64,000 nucleotides of DNA from Tricholoma matsutake (lineage: Eukaryota > Basidiomycota > Agaricomycetes > Agaricales > Tricholomataceae). The position numbers and the translations under genes were made by a program. The notes beneath the pieces are model-generated. The model was given only the letters and a program-made list of their open reading frames with translations. It was not told where the DNA came from and did not search any database. Where the stretch lies: contig AP026544.2 of the NCBI GenBank assembly GCA_026075535.2, positions 9,300,001 to 9,364,000 of the forward strand, given 5' to 3'. This document shows, one piece after another, positions 53,260-64,000 of the stretch (positions are counted from its first letter, which is position 1; each line of letters begins with the position of its first letter).

Positions 53260-54278
53260 ACTGTCTTTCCCCAACTTGTCGGAAACAGAGTTTTTTGGCT
53301 TGTCCCTCTGGAAGTTGTTCTTTGACCCAGAGGAGCTGCCAGACAAGGATTGGTTTGTGCGGTTAGTGCTGGACAAGGACTGAGGCTTGGACTGGGTGTT
53401 AGAGTTGGAGTTGGAGCTAGGAGAACCTTTAGAATCCTTTTTCCCAGTGTGTGCAGAATTTCTGGGGGTCTTTGCTTCTAAGCAGCTTTCTTCTTCCTGC
53501 ATCCAATAGATGTTGTCAGCATCCTGGGCTTTAAGATGTAGGGATGCTAGAGTACCGGGTTGTCCCCCCCATAAGACTTCTATATGGAGATGGAGTGGAA
53601 GACCGCGGAAATACCAGTTGTGAAGAGCAGCCTCATTCCAATTGACCCAGGAAGCCAGTTCCCAGAAGTCCACATTATACTTCACTATTCTTCCACCTTT
53701 CTTCATCTTGAGTTCTGAAAGAGCCTTTTCCACATCCCTGACAGGGTCATGAGGACCAAAATTACTTTCCAACTCACTAAGGAATACCTTGTAGTTCCAC
53801 ATCCAATGGGCAGAATTTGTTGGGTCATTGAGTCCAGGTTCAAACCAGCTAAGGGCTGACCATTTGAGGTAGGAAAGGATGAATAGGATTTTCTTTCCAT
53901 TGGAGGCAAAGACCTGAGGATGATCATGGAAGTGAAGGCCCAAAGTTTCTGGGGGTTGGCCCTGTCGAAAGTGTCAGGATCACAAACTTTGATCTTCTCA
54001 GTCTTGCTTGCTTGGTTCTGCCAGAGGGTTCAGAGACTATCCAAGAGCTCGAAGAGAGCATTGAGGAACCTATCTCCTGGATCATGATTTCTGCCATCGG
54101 GAGATAGAGGGTCATCTGGGTCATCCCCGGGGCCATCAGGACCACTAGGGCCATTAGGTCCACCAGGAAGTCCATCCTCTTTACCTGGACCTTCCTCATC
54201 AAAGGGGTTAGGTTGCCCAACATTCTCTATGTACTCAAGTGGAGCCGTATTCCGAGGGGTCTCTGGAGGTTGAGACAT
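53260..54278 (-). pseudogene. Ret2c gag, N-terminal and capsid parts
   Basis: The ATG at 54278 opens MSQPPETPRNTAPLEYIENV and a Gly/Pro/Asp-rich stretch. A TGA after LLDSL (54030 region) precedes a piece in the same frame group (QASKTEKIKVCDPDTF). The capsid domain continues as GKKILFILSYLKWSALSWFE, ESNFGPHDPVRDVEKALSEL and AALHNWYFRGLPLHL, then a Ser/Asn-rich tail that is cut by Ret5b at 53259. The zinc knuckle is on the other side of Ret5b at 47011. Confidence 0.85.
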
Positions 54279-54509
54279 GATGTTAGCACTGATGGAGGGT
54301 GCTCCTGAACTGATTTGCCTGAAGATGTTGGATGGTCTGGTGGATGCACCAAAAGTCGAAGCGTGCCTAGGGGAAGGAAGTATAGATCAGCAGATTGCTG
54401 ATAATCCTGGTACCGTGCCAGCACAGCGGGAGGTTCTTGTAGTTCGTTGGGTTTGTGACTCAGTAGGAGTCATAGGAAAAGATGGGATGGATTTGATGAG
54501 AGAAGTGAG

Positions 54510-54880
54510 AGTTTGTAAATACTGTTAAGTTCTGAATCAGGAAAGGGACATCAGATTTCTGGTCGTACTCAGATGGTAGGAGTTGAAAGGGAAGAGTCAG
54601 ATAGGAGTGGAATTCCAGTGGAAATCCGAGGCAAGGTTGGAACAGAGAGGACTTGGCTTCAGCTTGTAAGAAACTGTGCCCTTCTCCTCGTCAAGTGTCC
54701 TAATGTCAGATAAGGTGAGAAGGGAGGATCGGAGGATCGGAAGATTTCCAGAGAGGATAAGTAAAAGTCTTGAGGAAGACTTAAGAGAGACAAATGGGAG
54801 CAAAGATAGAGTTGGATTAATTGGGTGACTTTGTTCATTTACAAACTGGCAATACAGAATGAAAGTAGCTAGCTTAAATA
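54510..54880 (-). promoter_or_regulatory. Ret2c TATA-like box, predicted RNA start and self-priming site
   Basis: The minus-strand box TATTTAAG (from 54880) lies 33 bp before AGTTTGTAAAT (54847-54837). Its exact 11-nt complement ATTTACAAACT (54520-54510) starts 2 nt after the LTR. The pairing matches that of Ret1, Ret5 and Ret6. Confidence 0.65.
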
Positions 54881-55079
54881 CTAAGGTTGGAGTTTCTGAG
54901 GCTGTGGTAATATGAAAACCAGCTTCCGAGGCAAAATCTGAAACCGTTTCATTTAATTGGAAATGAGGGAATTTCGCCTCTAGGCAGTGCTGCTGATAGG
55001 AGGTGGGCTGTGATGCAAGGCAGCTGGGAAGGGGTGTGGAAAACGATCAGAAATTTAGTCGAGAGAATCAGTCTTGACA
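54523..55079 (-). repeat. Ret2c 5' LTR
   Basis: It is the 557-bp partner of 41593-42149, reading TGTTAAGTTCTGAATC to GTCTTGACA on the plus strand. Confidence 0.95.
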
Positions 55080-56369
55080 GCTGGTAAAGTTGGGTTGGCA
55101 TTGTCGAGTCCTCATCTAGGGGTTCCACAGGCTGGGAATGTCTCAGGGAGTGGTTCATCATCAAGGGTCTCTATTTGTGGGACACAACCTGTGCCCCCAA
55201 CAAGTGCAGAGAACTCTCAAATGGCACCCTTTGACCCTACCATCCAGTTGTCAACCCTTCAAACTTGGATGTTGACTAGCCAAGGAATGGGGAGTTGGAG
55301 CGAACACCAGATTGTTGCCAAGAAGAGTTATAAATAGAAAAAAGGAAGCATCAGATGTGAGAATAATAATGGCCAAAACCATTCCCTCTTGTTGACACTG
55401 GAGCTGTCGGTACAAAGGGAAGAAGCATGTGCATGTGATGGAATGTGTGGTTGATGTGTCATGTGAGGGAATGTGGTTGTCATGCCTAGAGGGATTGAGT
55501 AACAAACTATAAGCAATGTAAACAAGATTAGAAGTATGAAGACAAGAAAAAGGAAAGGTATACGGTAGCTCAACAGTTCTGGTGCGTGAAGGTGCAGCCA
55601 TGACAAAATTCCCTGAAGGAGGCAAGTTGGCAAGCAGGCCAACTACCCCTTCCACACTGGGGGTTAACCATGTCATGCCTTATGCAGTCATGAAGGGTGC
55701 TGGGTCATCCAGGGTGTGCCATCCACAAGTTGGTGCATCATTGTCATTAGGCCCCCCTATGCACCCCGCAAGCAGTTGCTCACAGCAGTGGGTGATGGGT
55801 CATCATTGTCATCATCAGCTGCCACAGGGCCAGGAGGCTAAGGGGGGGCAGTGGGGTTGAAATGTTGGCAAGTTGTAGTAATCACATACCTTGTGGGTAC
55901 CTTGCTGCATGGGCCTCCTGTCACCTCCTTGTTGTTCCCCCATTGTTCATTGACATCCCTTGTCCTGTTGTCTGTTGGTGGAGATGCAGTTGTTCTTTGT
56001 TGTCTGTTGTTGTCTCTCATCCCTGTTGTCTGTCAGTGGGGTTCCCCATTGTTTGCTGTCATCCATTGTCATCCCTAGTCCCTGTCATATCCTGTCATTT
56101 GTTGTTGGTCACAAGGTGGTTCATTTGTAGCCATGGGTGGTGGCACTGGTATTGTGGTGGTTGTGGGTGCATGGGAGTTGTTGGTGATGGAATGGAAATG
56201 GTGAGAGGAGGAGGGGGAAGAGGTCACCATCTAGTCATTGTCATTGTTGATGATGGTGATGTGGCAGGTTTGTTTGCATGAGTTACCTTCTGAACAAAAG
56301 CAGTCAGCATTTTGAAACTCAGCCTGAGAAACCCACCAAACCCATTGGGTGTGGGTTTCAGAACACCTG
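55080..56369. other. unassigned sequence with G/T-rich low-complexity repeats
   Basis: No protein family is recognised. At 55860-56280 there are many short imperfect repeats built from TTGTC, TGTTG and GTCATT, akin to those at 17544-17850. The motif CAAGCAGTTGCTC near 55770 also occurs near 18130. The first 260 bp have an open frame without a recognisable match. Confidence 0.4.
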
Positions 56370-57115
56370 CAATATGACCCTTTAGAAAATAGATCACATG
56401 ACACCCACATCACATGTACTCCAACTTAAGCAAGAAGTTTCGAAGTTTAAGCATTCAGTGGGGTGAATCAAGACAGTAAGACATCAAACAGTGCAGTAAA
56501 CTAGTGGAAATGAATTTGTCCTAAGGTTCTGGGGAGAAAACACATGTATTGGCCAATAATATAGGATTTACATGGGAATGTAACAAAAAATCTGGGCAAC
56601 ACATCATGACAACTCTCGATGCACCTCATGGAAGATAGCATACTGCCAGTAGAGACCCCCCATCGACACCATGTGTTTCCACGTGCCCTTCTAATCCAAA
56701 ATCCCACCAGCTCTAAACACCTAGACAGGTACATCCATGCTGAGTATACATCATAGGTTTGACAAAGCGGTGTTATAGTGACAGAGGTGGCATCTGCAGC
56801 TGTGATCTGGACTTCATGCAGCCTCAACCATGGAGGACCGAGTTGTTGAGGGGATGGCTAAGTGTGTGACCATGTGTCTCATCAGGTTGAGTGATCCTTG
56901 AGGAGAAGAGGGGGCCAAGAGTCCAGAGGTAGTGGAAAAGATATGACATGTCCTCAGGAGAGGCCATGGCAAGTCCACAAGTCTTAGTCAGCTATCCAGT
57001 TAGGTGACGTGAGGAGCAAGAGAAATTAAAAGTCATGAAGTGAGTAAACAAACTTGGCATGCACTCATGTGCTCAGGCTTTACTCATGTGATCTGTTTTC
57101 TAAAGGGTCATATTG
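56370..57115. mobile_element. MULE-like MITE
   Basis: The 746-bp block has terminal inverted repeats of 32 bp (56370-56401 and 57084-57115) with one mismatch, beginning CAATATGACCC and including ATCACATGA. The ends align loosely with those of the neighbouring MULE (GCAGTAGGACC ... AATCACATGAG), so it may be a non-autonomous relative. A target duplication is not clear. Confidence 0.75.
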
Positions 57116-60100
57116 GTCTCAAGCAGTAGGACCCCTCACTGGGACAAATCACATGAGTATATATATCATGTGTCTAAATCACAATCATGTTGCAATGTGA
57201 GTTTGTAGTACTGCCCATTGCTCGATGGCCACCGCCAAAATATATCCATTGTTCTTGGCTACCACTGATAGTTTGAATATGCAAATGAACATGATGTCCT
57301 CCCCTCAGTCTACTGGCAATGCCAAAAATCAAGTGCCAACGATGCACATTTCAAGGCGAACAGGCTGAGTTTCCTCGAAAACCAAATCTTCAGTACTACA
57401 AGACTTGTGGACCATGCACGACAAAGAAAGCAGAGAAGCAGCAGGCCAAGGATGGGGACAGATCAAAGCGACGTGCAGCTGGCAAAGATAGGACACCTGG
57501 AGGCATTCCAACACTTATGTGGAATGCATTCATCTCAACCATCGAGGAGAACAAGGACAGTGCATTTGAGCTGCATGCCATAGTCACACTTGAGAGCGAT
57601 GAGACTGCACCAAAAGCACCACCAGAAAATTCTGCCCATGGTCTGGCCAAGAACATCACAAAGGAAGCCTGGGATGCAATGGGCTTTAGATTCAAGTATG
57701 TTTAGTTTTTCCCAACCTCTGAAAAAATTCTTATGTCAACGTCAATCAGCTTCAAGAAGAAACAAAAGAGCCATGGAAATGAGAGTGTTGCAGTCTACAC
57801 TTTCTACTGTGCACAGCTCAGTGGAGAACAGACCAAGCATAAGTTGAATGAAGACACCAGGAAATGATGTGCGCATATGACAATGGAACGCTTGGATGGA
57901 TGCATATCATGCTTGATGACAAAGATCTGGAAATGGCAGTTATACGCATGGCACACTACCAGTGCCACCACCCTTACCTTGACATCTCAATATTGCCAGA
58001 GATTGCACAGGAGATCAAGAGATTGAAAGATTTATCTGCAGCAAAGGTAGGTATATGACCCATTTTGATCAGCTAGAGCAATACTTATGTCAGGTAATTT
58101 TTAGATCTGGCAAGCAATCCTGAAGAAACATCCTGGGACCAAATTAATGCAGAAGCAGGTGTATACATATTGGGCCCACATTCATGAAGCGACTTGGCAA
58201 CTTGACAATAACCAAGTAAAATCTGCGATCAAACTCTTGGAGCGCATCAATGATATCAACATTGAAATAATTCCTGTCCCTACTGAAGCTGGGATTTCAT
58301 CACTTGCTTTTGGGTTCAAGAATATTTTGGTGGACTATGGCAAAGAGCTGCATGAGATTGCAATAGATTCTACATGTAAGTAGCATTTAAACTGATTAAC
58401 AATGTTATCAGTCTTCTTATGTGATTTTGAAAGGGAAAACAAATGCCTTGAGCTATGAATTATATGCTGTCATGGGAGAGGCAGATGGCCAAGCGCTTTC
58501 ACTCGCATTTGCATTTACGTGCTCAATGGATGGTAACACAGCTCCAGGTGGTAAGGATCACATGCTTCAAGATGTCCTTCATTGTATCGCACAGTATTGT
58601 CCTAATATCGTATCTGTTAACACAGACAAGGATCAAACTGAGCTAAGTGTGGTTAGTGAAGTGTTCCCTTATGTGAGAAGGCAGTTATGCTATTGGCATG
58701 CGATCAGATACCTAGAAACACACCTAGCAGAGGATAAGCCGCCTGCGAAGTATGACCCACGCATTGCCCATGCAAAATTTGATTTCATCAATCCGACGTG
58801 GGCCCCAGGTATTACGTCTGGTTGGTTGGAAGATGGGGTCCTCAAGAATGATGCAGATTGTGATAAACCTGAGGATGAGGAGAATGAAGAGGAAGATCAT
58901 CAGAAGGTATGTTCTACTTAACGTATAGTAAATACAATTCTTACTGGGTCATTAAAAGATGCAGATGGGGGCTTTGACGTGTCTCTCACCTATGATTGTG
59001 TTGATTGCAGGTGGAAAGCAAACACCAGTCTGGCCTGCTCCACCCAAAGTGATGAAGGCAGACTTGCCAATATTCTGTCAGAAGGAGCACCATGCAACCA
59101 TTGTCGAGAAATTTCGTGTTCATCTACATCAACATCCACAGATTCCCCTTAATGATGAACAGTTTACGTGTTTGACATCACAGGAACTTTACAATGGTGC
59201 TGTCAAAGATATGTATGATTTCTGCTACCAAAATGATCTTGCGCAGGTCTGGGCATATCTGTGGAATCGGTGGTACACAACTAAACAATGGAAGCTGTGG
59301 GCTCGGTCAGCTGATACTGCAATCCATACGCTGAAGACAACCATGGTCATCGAGAGTCTATGGCATAATCTTAAGCACAGACACCTTCACGAGTTCAACC
59401 GCCCATGGCTGGACCTAGTGACTCATGTAATTATCTCAGATATTTTGCCTCGGGTACAAAGGACACTGGAATATGTCCAAGGATTGAGGCGGGTAGGACA
59501 GCTGAAGGAATTAGCTGGTTGGAAAACTGACTTTCGTGCTGATTGGATGGATATGGCTCACAGTGATGAGCATCGGCTGGTGGAGAAAGAACTTAAATGG
59601 CTGAAAGCACCTAAAAAGACAAAGGGACGTAATGAACGACTGGCCGAGATTGCTGAAGAAGAGAATCAACCTCATGGAAAATATCTCACCGAGATAGATC
59701 GTTGGACCTGCAGCTGCCCTGCATACCTCATTAGCCGATTCTTGCTGTGCAAACACCTGGTTAGAAAGGCAGACGAGCTGCTCAAATATCGGCCACACTG
59801 TGAACTAGCATTCTTTGCATACATGAAATGCCTGCATTATCCACCATATTACTCTATTGAGGGCATCCATTTTCAGGCTGGCCAAGAAGAGGCACCAGTC
59901 CCAGAGAGCGAGATATGGGTTCTAGGTCGTGAACTTCACCAACCACGGCAGGAGTCCAACACTGGCAGAATGCACTCAGAAGATCTTGAATCTCCAGCCT
60001 CTCCAGCCAACAAAGAAACTGATGTGGTCAAGAAAGTGGTGCATGACAAGGATGTTGGAGAAGATGGCGAGGAGGACAGCCATGAAGACAGAGGATCAGA

Positions 60101-60497
60101 GGTGGACGAAGAGAATACCAGTGATCCTGAAGTTGAGCATGTGAGTCCCACTGCAGATCAAGCACTTGTAACTCTGAGATTTGTTTGCATAGGTATTCAT
60201 TTCAGATGCTCGACAAGCTCATGCAAAACAATGCTTCTCGGATCTGATGGCGGCAATAGGACAGCCAGGAGGACTTCATCCAAAAATGGCTGACATAGTA
60301 GAGTCAGTGTTGGCCAAGGTTGAAAAGGTGGGAGGGGACATTGGATGACATAAGCGAAGATGGTTATCTCAACACACTTGGAAGGACTCCAATAATAACA
60401 CCATGTATCTTGATTAGATCAAACTACAGCAGAATGAAAACACATGATAGGTATCCTCATGTGATTTGTCCCAGTGAGAGGTCCTACTGCAGGTGTT
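57116..60497 (+). mobile_element. Mutator-like element with transposase
   Basis: The 9-bp GTCATATTG stands at 57107-57115 and 60498-60506; 9 bp is the usual MULE duplication. Inverted ends share GCAGTAGGACC, then CTCACTGGGACAAATCACATG, though the outermost 7 bases differ (GTCTCAA against AACACCT). The transposase gene lies between. The left duplication is also the last 9 bases of the neighbouring MITE. Confidence 0.8.
57319..60348 (+). pseudogene. MULE transposase with SWIM zinc finger
   Basis: The ATG at 57319 begins MPKIKCQRCTFQG. Introns at 57696-57749, 58047-58104, 58376-58433, 58907-58958 and 60141-60192 all fit GT-AG and give about 918 codons. The catalytic region has DSTWKTNALSYELYAVMGEA (first Asp) and NTDKDQTELSVVSEVFPYV, then LCYWHAIRYLETHL. 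A SWIM finger, CSCPAYLISRFLLCKHL, lies near 59710-59760, followed by an acidic tail. An in-frame TGA at 57865-57867 and a nearby one-base frame change (between MTMERLDG and GWMHIM) break exon 2. The rest is intact, so the damage is light. Confidence 0.88.
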
Positions 60498-60521
60498 GTC
60501 ATATTGCTTGAGACAGGTTTC

Positions 60522-60945
60522 TGTAAGGGGACTGGGGGGGTGCCCTGTGTGTTTTTCCTATTTTTTATGTTCATCCTATATTTTTCCCCACCTCATTTCC
60601 TTCTATTCTTCATTTTCTATGATTTTTCCGGATTTTATTACTAATTTTCCCTTGCTATCATGTTTGTACATGTTGACACTTTTATATTTAGAGGCGGAGT
60701 CCCTTCCGACACATACCCCTTGGTATGATGTCATTCGGCGGCCTTGATCCGCCTATCTCCGCCTTTTTCTATTTTTAGGTTATATTTGATTTTTGTCGTC
60801 TTCACATATACTGGGCATCAGCAAGGGGATCCTTAGAGTTTTCTCTTCGGATTTCCCTTTGCTAGGTGTATCCCCAATGCCTGTATTATGTAGTATAATT
60901 TTAACTTCGGATTTCCCTTTGCTAGAGGCTTAGGTTGCCCTTATA
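60522..60945 (+). repeat. Ret6c 5' LTR
   Basis: The 424-bp LTR reads TGTAAGGGGACTGG to CCCTTATA and matches Ret6a and Ret6b. Confidence 0.95.
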
Positions 60946-60957
60946 GTAGAAAACTCT
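60807..60957 (+). promoter_or_regulatory. Ret6c TATA box, predicted RNA start and self-priming site
   Basis: TATAC at 60807 lies 28 bp before AGAGTTTTCT (60835-60844). The exact 10-nt complement AGAAAACTCT is at 60948-60957, 2 nt after the LTR. Ret6b has the same pair. Confidence 0.7.
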
Positions 60958-61111
60958 CCCCTAAGGCCCGAAAATCACGAACGCGCTGCCCAAGATAGGC
61001 AGGTACGGACTGGATGACGCTTCCCAAAGCTCCACAGAGTCCCTACACACTGTTCCAGATAATCTCGCCTTTATTACGCTGCCATTTTCGCCAAACACGC
61101 TCCCTAGCGAC

Positions 61112-62161
61112 ATGGACACATCAGAACGCTTTGACGCGCTTGAAAGCGATGTTTCCAGAATGTGCACGCAAATCGACTCACTTAAATCTACGATTGAAAA
61201 CTTTGTTAGGACTCTCCAGGCTAACCCTACGACCAATAGTTCCCCCTTTACGACTCCAAGCGCACCCAACAATGATGTTTTGCCAAATGTGTCCACTAAG
61301 GAATGCACCCAGATCAAACTGTCCCCCCACGCTGAATTTAATGGTGCACGTGCGCAGGGACATGCATTCCTTAATTCCTGTGAGTTATACATCAGTCTCC
61401 AGTTGCATCAATTTGTTGATGAGGCTGCAAAAATTTATTGGGCCTTCACATACATGAAATCTGAACGCGCCCATCTCTATGTGGACCGTATCCTACGTCA
61501 AACTAAAGAACTCGGTTCTCTACCTTTCTCCACTTGGGGTGACTTTTGAGCTGAGTTCGTACGCCACTTCTGCCCCCTCAATGAATGCCACCGAGCAGTG
61601 ACACGACTTGAGTCATCCGCTTACCACCAGGGACGTCGATCCATGGACAACTATATCAATGAGTTCAAGGATTTGGTGGTGAAGTTCCGACGGGGGCTCA
61701 ACTGAGAAATTCAGGACCAGATTGCACAGATGTTGGAAGGGCACCCAGCGGACAATGATATCCTTGCTTGGTATGAAGCTGTGACGAGAACTGACTCACA
61801 AATGCGGTGTTTAATGCTGCATTCTGTGCTCCAACTACCACTCATATGCCCTACACCTTCAATCGAAGCCTCCCCCGCCCTAACCCTCATTCCTGTTCGT
61901 CAAACTCCCACACCAGCCGTCAATGTCCCAGTACCAATGAATGTTGATGCAGCCCACAGCTGTGCACGTAAGTTGGATCTCTGCTACCATTGTGGGGAAC
62001 CTGGACACAGGGCTGGAGTGTGTCCCCATCGTCAGGATATCCACATGCTCACCCCCGAGGGACGAGATGAACTCCTGCAAGATTTGTTGGCGCTTGTAGA
62101 TGTTGAGGAAGTGAAGTTGGAAGTTGTAGAGGAGCAGGATTTTCCTATTCGCAGTGAGTGA
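61112..62161 (+). pseudogene. Ret6c gag with two TGA stops
   Basis: One frame runs from the ATG at 61112 (MDTSERFDALESDVSRM) to 62161, about 349 codons. TGA at 61547-61549 (GDF-TGA-AEF) stands where Ret6b has CGA; a second TGA is at 61703-61705. The zinc knuckle is CYHCGEPGHRAGVC near 61982-62025. The stop overlaps the start of the pol frame by four bases, with pol in the -1 frame. Confidence 0.9.
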
Positions 62162-64000
62162 ATTGTACGCCCTCACTGCCTGTCCATAACCACTTTGAAG
62201 TCTTGTCAGTTGAATCCCCAGAGAATGAATCCATTTCTGTGACTGCTCCCCTCTCTGACCCTTCAAAGTTAGCTAAAGACGTACCTGCTCTCCCCATCTC
62301 TCCTTCTACTCCACGTCCCAAAATTAAATCATGGGAGCATAAACTACCACGCAAGTATATTGTGGCTTCCACTCCCTCTGCACATTCCTTGAACCTAGCC
62401 ATCGAACTGCAGACGACCGACACTGGACAGATACTCAGTGTCTCTGCGCTCCTGGACTCTGGTGTGACTGGTCTCTTCATTGATTCCCATCTGGTACAAC
62501 AACATCGCCTAAATACTTGCTCACTCTCACGTCCGATACCTGTATATAACGTGGATGGATCCCCAAAAGAAGCTGGTGCCATCCAAGAGGTTGCAGACCT
62601 GGTTCTCCATTACAAAGATCATAGTGAGCATGCCCCTTTTGCTGTCACTCAATTAGGAAAGCAAAAGGTGATTTTGGGATATCCATGGCTTCGAGACCAT
62701 AACCCAGAGGTCGACTGGCATACCAGGGAGGTTACCATGAGCCGATGTCCATCCCGCTGTCAGACGTGTTTCACAGAAGCCAGGCAAGAACGTCATGGAC
62801 AGAAGGCGGCGATACGATGTACTCAGAAGTGTCATGCTGGACCCCTGCCTATACCTGAAGTGGAATTGGAAGGGGTTCCTGATCTAATGCCAGACTCGGA
62901 TGATGATGAGGACCCAGAGGAAGTGGAGGAGGGTGATCGGATCTTCTACACTGCGATTCGCTCATCGCATGAGGTGTGTGCCACATCGAACATATCCCAA
63001 CGCCTCGCCGAGGCCTTCCACAAAAACAACGCTGCTAAATCCTCTACTAACTCCTTACTCCCTCATCTCCATGAGTTTGAAGATGTGTTCTCCAAGGAGT
63101 CATTCGACTCTCTTCCTGTGTGCAAGCCATGGGATCATGCGATCGAACTCACCCCTGGCACAACCCCTTCATCCTGCAAGGTCTATCCTCTCTCTCCAGA
63201 AGAACAACGGCAGCTTGACCAGTTCATCGATGAGCACCTGGCCTCTGGACGTATTCGACCATCAAAGTCACCCATGGCCTCTCCCTTTTTCTTTGTCAAG
63301 AAGAAGGATGGCTCACTTCGACCGGTTCAAGACTACAGAAGGCTCAACAACATCACGGTCAAAAATCGCTACCCACTACCCCTCATCTCCGAACTTGTAA
63401 ACCAGCTCCATGGAGCCCGATACTTCACCAAGCTCAATGTCCATTGGGGCTATAATAATGTGAGGATAAAGGAGGGAGATGAGTGGAAGGCAGCCTTTCA
63501 TACCAACCGTGGTCTTTTTGAACCACTTGTCATGTTCTTTGGCCTTACTAATAGCCCCGCCACCTTTCAGACCATGATGAACGACATCTTCCACGACCTC
63601 ATCCTCGAAGGCGTTGTCTGCATCTATCTTGATGACATCCTCATCTTCACTCGCACAGTTGAAGAGCACCGTTGCATCACGTGCCTCGTCCTAGAGTGAC
63701 TTCGATGGTACAAACTCTACCTTTGTCAGGACAAATGTGAGTTCGAAAAGACCAAGATCGAGTACCTTGGCCTGATTATCTCAGAGGGTCAAGTGGAGAT
63801 GGATCCTATCAAGGTAAATGGGGTCACAGCTTGGCCGACACCCACGAACAAGAAGGAGGTGCAGTCTTTTCTGGGCTTCATCAATTTCTATCGGCATTTT
63901 ATCAAGGATTTCTCACATCATGCATGACCACTGTTCAACTTGACAGGAAAGGAGGCATGGAGGTGGGATAATGCACAACAGGAGGCATTCGAAAAGCTTA
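62158..64000 (+). pseudogene. Ret6c pol: protease and RT, truncated by window edge
   Basis: The protease has an intact DSG (62455-62463, ALLDSGVTGLFID) and a closing ILGYPWLRDHNPEVDW. RT follows with [56 protein letters not shown] and catalytic YLDDILIF (63625-63636). TGA at 63697-63699 (VLE-TGA-LRW) and at 63925-63927 (HHA-TGA-PLF) interrupt the frame where arginine is usual in this family. It runs off the right edge in the RT-RNase H connection. Confidence 0.9.

Larger units (their letters stand above)
41593..55079 (-). mobile_element. Ret2c, full-length Ret2 with nested Ret5b
   Basis: The two 557-bp LTRs bound gag, protease, RT, RNase H, integrase, chromodomain and the antisense accessory gene, all in Ret2 order. 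Without Ret5b the element is about 7.24 kb. No target duplication is visible (CACAG against GCTGG), so one flank may be rearranged. The copy is thoroughly dead, with several catalytic Asp residues changed to Asn. Confidence 0.92.
60522..64000 (+). mobile_element. Ret6c, Ty3/gypsy element running off the right edge
   Basis: The 5' LTR, primer site, gag and the protease-RT part of pol are present in order. The element is a diverged relative of Ret6b that keeps the region deleted there. Its four in-frame stops are all TGA. Confidence 0.92.

Noticed and set aside
41593..55079. Target duplication for Ret2c
   Set aside because: CACAG on the left and GCTGG on the right do not match, so I do not claim a simple insertion boundary.

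Overview
The window looks like a transposon-packed island from a filamentous basidiomycete, probably an Agaricomycete. This is inferred from short GT-AG introns (46-58 bp), a fungal Set3-type PHD-SET gene, chromodomain Ty3/gypsy elements, hAT and Mutator-like (MULE) elements with introns, and heavy loss of CpG through C-to-T and G-to-A changes in repeats. No bacterial features, rRNA or tRNA genes were found. Only one clear host gene is present: a SET3 homologue at 20302-24052. A small CpG-rich open frame at 24867-25175 may be a second.

I name the elements as follows. Ret1 is a Ty3 element cut by the left edge (1-2110, minus). Ret2 has three copies: 2a (2701-17543, plus, 5' truncated), 2b (relic either side of 26093-28938, minus) and 2c (41593-55079, minus). 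Ret3 (4158-13353, minus) sits inside Ret2a. Ret4 (minus) is a pol remnant split into 29859-30071 and 38335-40506. Ret5 has copies 5a (30091-33571, minus, internally deleted) and 5b (47017-53254, plus, inside Ret2c gag). Ret6 has copies 6a (LTR only, 2141-2564), 6b (34342-36707, minus, internally deleted, LTRs identical by eye) and 6c (60522 to the right edge, plus). DNA elements are hAT-1 (26423-28484), the non-autonomous hAT-2 family (14758-15575; 26093-28938; 29287-29858), hAT-3 (18695-20088), hAT-4 (30072-38326), a MULE (57116-60497) and a MULE-like MITE (56370-57115).

The insertion order can be read from intact target-site duplications (TSDs). Ret3 sits in Ret2a with TSD ATGG, and hAT-2a in Ret2a with GTTACCCT. 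hAT-2b sits in Ret2b with GATAGCCA and itself carries hAT-1 with GTTTGTAG. hAT-4 sits in Ret4 integrase with GTAAGCAT and carries both Ret5a (CTTAT) and Ret6b (ATGAT). Ret5b sits in Ret2c gag with AGTTT. hAT-3 ends about 210 bp upstream of the SET3 start (GGCAAAGT). The MULE is flanked by GTCATATTG.

Three themes stand out. First, four Ty3 families (Ret1, 2, 5, 6) carry the layout expected for Tf1-type self-priming: the first 10-11 nt after a well-spaced TATA box are complementary to a site 1-2 nt inside the 5' LTR. Second, Ret2 and Ret3 carry, between pol and the 3' LTR and on the opposite strand, a gene for a lysine/glutamate-rich coiled-coil protein with a cysteine cluster resembling a Zn2Cys6 domain. 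Ret3 carries this gene where integrase would be expected. Third, the coding relics are broken mainly by TGA codons at former CGA arginine codons and by Asp-to-Asn changes at catalytic sites, the mark of CpG methylation and deamination. Two internally deleted elements (5a, 6b) nevertheless have intact LTRs and TSDs, and 6b must be a very recent insertion, so mobilisation in trans has probably continued.
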